Below are positions 1 through 4,758 of a stretch of DNA of 6,843 nt, in pieces. The notes beneath the pieces were generated by a model. It searched no databases. It had not been told where the DNA came from and saw only the letters and a list, made by a program, of their open reading frames with translations. Made by a program: the position numbers and the translations under genes. Origin of the DNA: Zoogloeaceae bacterium (GTDB lineage: Bacteria > Pseudomonadota > Gammaproteobacteria > Burkholderiales > Rhodocyclaceae). How positions within the stretch are numbered: position 1 is the stretch's first letter; each line of letters starts with the position of its first letter. The stretch is from positions 1 to 6,843 of the forward strand of contig JAITEO010000239.1 of assembly GCA_031281985.1 (NCBI GenBank), given 5' to 3'.

Positions 1-1610
1 TGGCGGTTGGCCAAGAGGAAGGAGAACAACTGCGCGCCCGCGTTGCCATAGCCTTGGGCAGGCAGGTTGACTTGATTCATGGCGGGGTATTCTGGAGTCC
101 CTGTCATTACTGTCGTTGGATTTGTGAGATCAGACTTGTTGCCTTGGCTGTAGGCCTGCTGCGTAGCTATATTCTCCCCCCCCATCCCGAACCAAGCGCC
201 ACCATTGGTGTAATTCTTGCCGTGCAGCAAACCCAGACGCACGCCCAGGTTCTTGGCGAAGGTATCCGTCGCTTCCACGATGCGCGCTTCGATCAACACC
301 TGGCGCAGGGGCACATCAATCTGCGCCAGCAGACGCCGCACTTCGTCCAGGCGATCCGGCGTATCGCGCACGAACAGGATGTTGGTGCGCGGGTCGGTGC
401 TGGCGGTGCCGCGTTTGGAAAGAATCTGCTGATCCTTGCTCGACAGGATACCCTGGATGGCACCGGCATTGTGATAATTCAACTGGAAGCTTTCCATGAC
501 CAGCGGTTCCAGTTCTTCACGGGTGCGCTCGGTTTCGTATTTCAGCTTTTCCCGCGTTGCCAGTTCATCCCGCGGCGCAATCAGGATCACGTTGCCGTTC
601 TTGCGCATATCCAGCCCTTTTTGCTGGAAAATGATGTCGATGACCTGATCCGCCGGCACGTCCTTCAATACCAGCGTGGTCGTGCCGCGCACGGTTTCGC
701 TGATCACCGCGTTGAAGCCCAGTTCCTCCGCCATCAGGCGCAGCAGCGCGCGCACGTCGCCATTCTGGTAATTGATGCTGATGTGCGGCCCCTGATACCC
801 CAGCTTGCTGCTTTGCACCAGTTTGTTCGGGTCTTCGACAATGGCCTTGACTTCCACCACGAACTGGTTTTCCGTCTGATAGGCATTGTGTTCCCAATTC
901 CCTTTCGAGGTAACCGTCATGCGCACATGCTCGCCCTTGCCGTCCGTCACCACGGAGGTCACGGGCGTCGCGAAATCGAGCACGTCCATGCGCCGGTGCA
1001 GATTTTCCGGCAGATCGGTTTTCAGGAAATCCACCACCAGGTCATTGCCCTGCTGGCGAATGTTGATGCCCGCGCCCGTATCCGAAAGCTCGACGATCAC
1101 ACGCCCCTCGCCATCCTTGCCGCGGCGGAAGGAAACATCGCGGATTTCGTGCTGCTGCCGGATGGTTTCCTGGGTGAATGAGCTTTTCTGCGTCATGTCC
1201 GCATTTTCCAGCGGCGTCAGCGTGACCAGCAGGGAAGCGTCTTCCAGACGCGCGGCATAATGCATGCTGCGCACCAGATTGAAGATCAGACGGGTCTTGT
1301 CGCCCGACTGGATGACATCCAGACTGGTCAAGTCGCCTTCTTTCACTACGCGGTGATTCGCCTCCAGCGCGTTATCAACACCCTTGAAATCCAGCGCGAC
1401 ACGCGGCGGATTGGCGATGCTGAATTCCGTAGGCAATTCCTCCAGCGCCTGCTTCAAGTCAATCTTGAGCATGATGGCATTACCCTGAGAGGCAATGGTG
1501 ACCGCGGTAATCGCGTTCTTTTCCGCTTCCTGCGCGCCAGCAAATGCAGAAAACAGCACACCCAGGCAAAGCGCCGACACCCAGGCAATGTATTTTTTGA
1601 CGTGTTTCAT
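1..1610 (-). CDS. pilQ: Type IV pilus secretin PilQ (3' end outside window)
   Basis: Outer-membrane secretin through which the type IV pilus is extruded and retracted. 536 codons are visible, uninterrupted from the ATG at 1610 to the left edge; family members are usually about 700-760 residues, so most of the C-terminal barrel is missing. In order: Sec signal peptide (residues 1 to about 24-26, basic MKHVKK start, hydrophobic core, AFAGA cleavage region); a first AMIN domain (about 33-132) and a second (about 153-257), which in this family bind peptidoglycan; an STN/N0 domain (about 278-347, GYQGPHISINY then VLKDVPADQVID); secretin N1 domain (about 370-435, ESFQLNYHNA, ending LLAQIDVP); and the start of the secretin domain (RQVLIEARIVEA at 436-447, GVRLG at 456-460, VNLPA at 514-518). 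The start is set by AAGGAGG 8 nt upstream; the gene abuts the pilP stop directly. An 8-G run lies at codons 476-479. Confidence 0.96.
   Translation of the reverse strand, partial: MKHVKKYIAWVSALCLGVLFSAFAGAQEAEKNAITAVTIASQGNAIMLKIDLKQALEELPTEFSIANPPRVALDFKGVDNALEANHRVVKEGDLTSLDVIQSGDKTRLIFNLVRSMHYAARLEDASLLVTLTPLENADMTQKSSFTQETIRQQHEIRDVSFRRGKDGEGRVIVELSDTGAGINIRQQGNDLVVDFLKTDLPENLHRRMDVLDFATPVTSVVTDGKGEHVRMTVTSKGNWEHNAYQTENQFVVEVKAIVEDPNKLVQSSKLGYQGPHISINYQNGDVRALLRLMAEELGFNAVISETVRGTTTLVLKDVPADQVIDIIFQQKGLDMRKNGNVILIAPRDELATREKLKYETERTREELEPLVMESFQLNYHNAGAIQGILSSKDQQILSKRGTASTDPRTNILFVRDTPDRLDEVRRLLAQIDVPLRQVLIEARIVEATDTFAKNLGVRLGLLHGKNYTNGGAWFGMGGENIATQQAYSQGNKSDLTNPTTVMTGTPEYPAMNQVNLPAQGYGNAGAQLFSFLLANR
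176..183 (-). repeat. Eight-G homopolymer inside pilQ
   Basis: On the pilQ coding strand eight consecutive G residues span codons 476-479 (Met-Gly-Gly-Glu). The frame is correct on both sides, because recognisable secretin sequence occurs before (IEARIVEA) and after (VNLPA) it. Loss of one G would bring an in-frame TAG three codons later, and gain of one G would bring a TGA about 16 codons later, so a slip in either direction removes the secretin pore. Confidence 0.85.
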
Positions 1611-2129
1611 TTACGCACCCTCCTTAACCTGCAATTTCAACGTGTTGATACGCTCAACCCATTCGCCGTTTCGATCTTCGACGACTTCCTTGATGGTGAC
1701 TTCATTGTCGGTAATTTGCGTTACCACGCCAAAATCAACCCCAATGTAATCTCCCAGCTTGACCTGCCTGACCAGACCATCGACCAGAATGGCCGCCATG
1801 ATCTGGTTGTTGAGATTCAGGACGCCAATCATGTTCATGGATTCCAGCGAATACCTCTCCATGATGTTGTTGCGCAATTCGCGCGCCTTGAAGTCTGGAC
1901 CGCCAGCACCACTGTGCCCTCTGCCCACCGGCACGATCTTGGCGCTGTTGAAAGGATCCAGCAGACTGGTCACGTCATACGTCGCAGGCTCATAGGGCGT
2001 CATCTGGGGGATGGGATCGATGCTGGCCTTGAGGTCCCGGGTGCTTTCGTCCATCCAGGCTTCCAGATTGTCCTGATTGCTGCAGGCCGCCAGACCCAAA
2101 GCCATCACTACAACGAGAATCTTGTTCAT
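1611..2129 (-). CDS. pilP: Type IV pilus inner-membrane lipoprotein PilP
   Basis: Periplasmic lipoprotein that links the PilN/PilO inner-membrane subcomplex to the N0 region of the PilQ secretin. The 172-residue length is normal for the family. The N-terminus is a lipoprotein signal (MNKILVVVMALG followed by lipobox LAAC, with Cys at residue 16 as the expected lipidated residue; the next residue is Ser, not Asp, consistent with outer-leaflet sorting rules only by analogy). A proline-rich, probably flexible linker follows (about 35-80, containing LLDPF), then the compact beta domain (about 85-170) with MIGVL, VKLGDYIG and the closing WVERINTLKL, typical of PilP. The ATG overlaps the pilO TGA by 4 nt (ATGA), so translation is probably coupled; GGGAGG lies 6 nt upstream of the start. 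The stop is immediately followed by the pilQ ATG. Confidence 0.95.
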   Translation of the reverse strand: MNKILVVVMALGLAACSNQDNLEAWMDESTRDLKASIDPIPQMTPYEPATYDVTSLLDPFNSAKIVPVGRGHSGAGGPDFKARELRNNIMERYSLESMNMIGVLNLNNQIMAAILVDGLVRQVKLGDYIGVDFGVVTQITDNEVTIKEVVEDRNGEWVERINTLKLQVKEGA

Positions 2130-2755
2130 CTCCTGCCTCCCTGAGCGGCCTGTGCCTGCTCCTCTTCATCAATGTAGCGGTAGGTCTTCAGCACCATTTC
2201 CATCCCCAGATTATCCGCCGAGGGCGCAATCTTGATGTCGGAAAGCGTGACGATGCGCGGCAGTTTGGCAACATCCGCCGCGAAGGAACCCAGATCATGA
2301 TAACTGCCAGCGATTCGCACCGCGATGGGCAATTCCACATAGAACTCGCGGATAATCTCGTTGGACGGGCGGAACAATTCGAACTGCAACCCTTGCCCCA
2401 CCCCCGCCTGGTTCACTTCCTGCAACAGCGCGTCAACCTGGGTACGGTTGGGCAGTTGTTGCAACAAGGCGCCAAACGATTTGTCGATTTCTTCCAGTTG
2501 CTGGCGATAAAGCTCCAGGCTGGCCGACGCCCGCTTGCCCTTGAGGAACTCATCCCGCAACTGCGCCTCCTGCGCCTTGACGTTTTCGAGCGTATCCACC
2601 TGATCCAGGACGAACAGATAGGTGCCCAGACCGGCAACCAGAACGAAAATGATGAGCAGCACCGTAAAGCGCGGGATAGGAAGCCACGCCGCGGGATCGC
2701 TGTTATTCAGGCAACGAAAATCTTCGATGATTTTCTGAAAACTCGGCTTTTCCAT
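2126..2755 (-). CDS. pilO: Type IV pilus inner-membrane protein PilO
   Basis: Bitopic inner-membrane protein that forms heterodimers with PilN in the alignment subcomplex. From the ATG at 2755 it has 209 residues: a short cytoplasmic N-terminus, one transmembrane helix (about 31-50, TVLLIIFVLVAGLGTYLF), a periplasmic coiled coil (about 52-95) and a ferredoxin-like domain. Highly conserved PilO strings are present: SFGALLQQLP, FYVELPI, SYHDLGSF and LPRIVTLSDIKI, with KTYRY near the end. The open frame extends to a GTG at 2764 (212 residues), which would overlap the pilN stop as GTGA, but that GTG has AGGAGG only one base upstream, too close, while the ATG at 2755 has it 10 nt upstream; I therefore prefer the ATG, 5 nt after the pilN stop. 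The stop overlaps pilP by 4 nt. Confidence 0.95.
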   Translation of the reverse strand: MEKPSFQKIIEDFRCLNNSDPAAWLPIPRFTVLLIIFVLVAGLGTYLFVLDQVDTLENVKAQEAQLRDEFLKGKRASASLELYRQQLEEIDKSFGALLQQLPNRTQVDALLQEVNQAGVGQGLQFELFRPSNEIIREFYVELPIAVRIAGSYHDLGSFAADVAKLPRIVTLSDIKIAPSADNLGMEMVLKTYRYIDEEEQAQAAQGGRR

Positions 2756-2760
2756 GTTCT

Positions 2761-3519
2761 TCACCCCTCCTTGGCCGTTTCGGCGGGCACGGGCGCGCTA
2801 CCCGCCGCTGCGGGCGCTGTTGCCGCCTCGCCCTCTATTGTTGGCGCTGGCGGCGGCAATGCCGATTCCGGCGCGCCCCCAGCAGCGGCATCTGCATCCA
2901 CGGCAACATCCGGCGCGGCGCCTTCGTCTTCCACCGCCGGCAACGTCCCTTCTCCCGTTACCCCTGCCGCCGCCTCACCCTTGTCTACCGCTTGAAACGT
3001 CAAGGTAAACTCGGGCACGCGCCGTCCGCGCACCACCACAGCCTTGACTTCCTTCAGCATGGGCGTGCTCATCCAGCGGGAAGCTTCAATATTGCGCATC
3101 AGAATCGACACCCGCGAACTGGATTGGGCATAGCCTTTGATTTCGACATTGGCGCCCGTTTGCTGCAAGGAAGTGAGATAGATGCCTTCCGGCGTTTGCT
3201 GCACCATTTCGCTCAACAGACGCACCGTGTTGTTGCGATCCTTCTGCAAGGATTCGATGGCGTTCTTGCGCCCCAGCAGCGCCGCGCTCTTGGCCTTGAT
3301 TTCCTCGATCTCCTGAAGCTGACGCTTGGTGGAATCAATGCCCGCCTGCAAGATCTGGTTGCGGCTGTTCTGACTGCCAATGGCCACATCATACAGCTGA
3401 TAGGCGACGAAAACCGCCAGCGCCGCCGCCGCCGCAAACGCAACGGCCAGTACGCTAAACTGCTGCCGTTTGGCCTTGCGTAGTTCTTCCTTGTAGGGAA
3501 GGAGATTAATGCGAATCAT
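2761..3519 (-). CDS. pilN: Type IV pilus inner-membrane protein PilN with Ala/Pro-rich C-terminal tail
   Basis: Bitopic inner-membrane protein whose cytoplasmic N-terminus docks into PilM and whose periplasmic domain pairs with PilO. The N-terminus carries the conserved PilM-binding motif (INLLPYKEE, residues 4-12), then a transmembrane helix (about 22-44), a periplasmic coiled coil (about 50-105) and the ferredoxin-like fold (about 110-177, GIYLTSLQQ, IKGYAQSSSRVS, FTLTFQ). Family members generally end near residue 180-200; this one continues with a low-complexity tail (181-252) almost entirely of Ala, Pro, Gly, Glu, Asp, Val and Thr. The tail is in frame, ends at the TGA just before pilO, and has no recognisable domain. 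The ATG overlaps the pilM stop (ATGA), with AGGAGG 11 nt upstream. Confidence 0.95.
   Translation of the reverse strand: MIRINLLPYKEELRKAKRQQFSVLAVAFAAAAALAVFVAYQLYDVAIGSQNSRNQILQAGIDSTKRQLQEIEEIKAKSAALLGRKNAIESLQKDRNNTVRLLSEMVQQTPEGIYLTSLQQTGANVEIKGYAQSSSRVSILMRNIEASRWMSTPMLKEVKAVVVRGRRVPEFTLTFQAVDKGEAAAGVTGEGTLPAVEDEGAAPDVAVDADAAAGGAPESALPPPAPTIEGEAATAPAAAGSAPVPAETAKEG
2764..2771 (-). promoter_or_regulatory. Shine-Dalgarno deciding the pilO start
   Basis: AAGGAGGG/GG on the minus strand lies inside the last codons of pilN. AGGAGG (2771-2766) is 10 nt from the ATG at 2755 but only 1 nt from the alternative GTG at 2764, which favours the ATG. Confidence 0.6.
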
Positions 3520-4592
3520 GATGGATCAAACCTCCTCAAAGCCAGGCCACACACGGTCAGCAGGGAAGCCGCGTCACTTTGCAGATTGTTGCCGCGGACA
3601 TTGCTGGAAATCGTCATGCCGGCAAAAGGATTGGCAATGACGGTATTGACCTGCGTCCGGCTCGCCACCTGATTGTCAATCCCTTGAATCGCGGCGCAAC
3701 CGCCCGCCAGCATGATGAGATCGACCCTGTCGAATTGCGTGGCGGTAAAGAAGAATTGCAAAGCGCGCGCAACCTCCAGCGACAGGTTTTCGGAAAACTG
3801 CGGCAGCAGGTCCGTCTCGTAGTCGCCCGGCAAGTCCCCCGTGCGCTTGGCAGTCTCGGCTTCGGCATAACTCATGCCGTAGCGCCGCACGATATCCTGG
3901 GTGAGCATCCCGCCGCCAAACACCGATTCCTTGGTATAGACGGCGGTATCGCCACGCAACACGGAAAGCCGCATGGTATTCATGCCGATATCCACCAGCG
4001 CCACCAGGGACGAAGAATGAAGGTCGGGCAGTTGCTGGACGATCAAATCAAACGCCAACTGCGAGGCGTAGGATTCGACATCCATCACCACCGGCTTCAA
4101 GCCGGCGCCCTCCGCCACCGCCAGACGGTCTTCCACCCGATCCTTCTTGGACGCGACGATCAACACCTCCTGATCGCCCGATGAAGCGGGCGCGGCCCCC
4201 AACACCTGATAGTCCAGATTGATTTCGTCGATGGAAAACGGAATGTACTGACTGGCCTCCGACTCTACCAACGCATCCAGTTCGTCATCGCGCAAGCCAT
4301 CCGGCACGATGATCTTCTTGGAAATGACGGCAGACGCGGGCAGGGCCATCGCCACGTTGCGCACGGAAGTCGACATGCGCCTCCAAGCATTGCGTATACC
4401 TGATATGACAGCGTCTACGTTGGCAATGTTGCCATCCGTGACGGCGTCCTTGGGCAGGACTTCGATCGCGTACCGCTCGACGCGAAAGTCGTTGCGCCCC
4501 ACAGCAGACAACTCCAGCATCTTCACTGCGGACGAGCAAACATCCAACCCAAGCAGGGAACGCGCCTTGGGATTGAAAAAGGACAGATCCAA
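3516..4592 (-). CDS. pilM: Type IV pilus assembly protein PilM, actin-like ATPase fold
   Basis: Cytoplasmic FtsA/actin-like protein that binds ATP and the N-terminus of PilN, connecting the assembly platform to the cytoplasmic motor side. From the TTG at 4592 it has 358 residues, normal for the family (about 350). Visible motifs: phosphate-1 loop LLGLDVCSSAVK (13-24), conserved ALPASAVISKKI (84-95), phosphate-2 loop VDIGMNT (200-206), FGGGMLTQDI (about 225-234), adenosine-binding LAGGCAAIQG (295-304), NPFAGM (321-326) and the terminal GLALRRFD. The longest open frame starts at a GTG at 4604 (362 residues) and there is another GTG at 4598, but both lie on top of the strong Shine-Dalgarno, and the TTG gives MDLSFFNPK, close to usual PilM N-termini. 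First gene of the operon; the stop overlaps pilN by 4 nt. Confidence 0.94.
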   Translation of the reverse strand: MDLSFFNPKARSLLGLDVCSSAVKMLELSAVGRNDFRVERYAIEVLPKDAVTDGNIANVDAVISGIRNAWRRMSTSVRNVAMALPASAVISKKIIVPDGLRDDELDALVESEASQYIPFSIDEINLDYQVLGAAPASSGDQEVLIVASKKDRVEDRLAVAEGAGLKPVVMDVESYASQLAFDLIVQQLPDLHSSSLVALVDIGMNTMRLSVLRGDTAVYTKESVFGGGMLTQDIVRRYGMSYAEAETAKRTGDLPGDYETDLLPQFSENLSLEVARALQFFFTATQFDRVDLIMLAGGCAAIQGIDNQVASRTQVNTVIANPFAGMTISSNVRGNNLQSDAASLLTVCGLALRRFDPS

Positions 4593-4602
4593 GATCACCT
4601 CC
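4593..4602 (-). promoter_or_regulatory. Extended Shine-Dalgarno for pilM
   Basis: GGAGGTGATC on the minus strand is the exact complement of the conserved 3' tail of 16S rRNA (GATCACCTCC). Its GGAGG core is 5 nt from the TTG at 4592. This supports TTG initiation and argues against the GTG codons at 4604 and 4598, which overlap the site. Confidence 0.6.
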
Positions 4603-4609
4603 ACTCTTC

Positions 4610-4635
4610 AAAAAAACTCGATAAAACCACGAGTT
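4610..4635 (-). terminator. Terminator-like hairpin in the pilM leader
   Basis: On the minus strand AACTCG, a 9-nt loop and CGAGTT form a 6-bp stem followed directly by five further T residues, the layout of a weak intrinsic terminator. It ends about 8 nt before the pilM Shine-Dalgarno. The stem is short and half A-T, so function (attenuation, or nothing) is uncertain. Confidence 0.35.
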
Positions 4636-4662
4636 ACGCCACAAACCGATAATTCACATTAA

Positions 4663-4691
4663 ATCCTAGCAATAAGTCTTGATAATGTAAA
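4663..4691 (-). promoter_or_regulatory. Candidate sigma70-type promoter for pilMNOPQ
   Basis: On the minus strand TTTACA (4691-4686) and TAGGAT (4668-4663) are separated by 17 nt, in the AT-rich divergent region. Transcription would begin near 4655 and give a leader of about 60 nt containing the hairpin at 4635-4610. Prediction from motif match only. Confidence 0.4.
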
Positions 4692-4706
4692 GCAATTTAT
4701 TACAAA
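4679..4706 (+). promoter_or_regulatory. Candidate sigma70-type promoter for mrcA
   Basis: TTGATA (4679-4684) matches the -35 consensus at five of six positions and is followed after 16 nt by TACAAA (4701-4706), a weak -10. Its -35 element lies next to the -35 of the candidate pilM promoter on the other strand, so the two could not easily be occupied together. An alternative -10, a perfect TATAAT at 4755-4760, lacks a good -35. Confidence 0.3.
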
Positions 4707-4721
4707 AAAATTATGTTGTGT

Positions 4722-4752
4722 TAGGAGGCGATGCGGAGACGGGTAGGAGGCG
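4722..4752 (+). repeat. Direct repeat TAGGAGGCG upstream of mrcA
   Basis: TAGGAGGCG occurs at 4722-4730 and again at 4744-4752, 22 nt apart start to start. The second copy includes the Shine-Dalgarno of mrcA (TAGGAGG, 8 nt before the ATG at 4759). The first copy would serve an ATG at 4731, but the frame from there is a shadow of mrcA, not a recognisable protein. Confidence 0.6.
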
Positions 4753-4758
4753 GGTATA

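Noticed and set aside
54..1181. 375-codon open frame on the plus strand opposite pilQ
   Set aside because: Antisense to conserved AMIN, N0 and N1 domains of PilQ; composition (His, Gln, Arg, Ala rich) is typical of a shadow frame.
1260..2144. 294-codon plus-strand open frame spanning pilQ, pilP and the pilO end
   Set aside because: It crosses three real genes in antisense and has no recognisable domain.
2795..2979. Low-complexity GC-rich stretch in pilN considered as a frameshift or unrelated insertion
   Set aside because: The frame continues without a break from the PilN domain to the TGA just before pilO, so it is treated as a genuine C-terminal tail.
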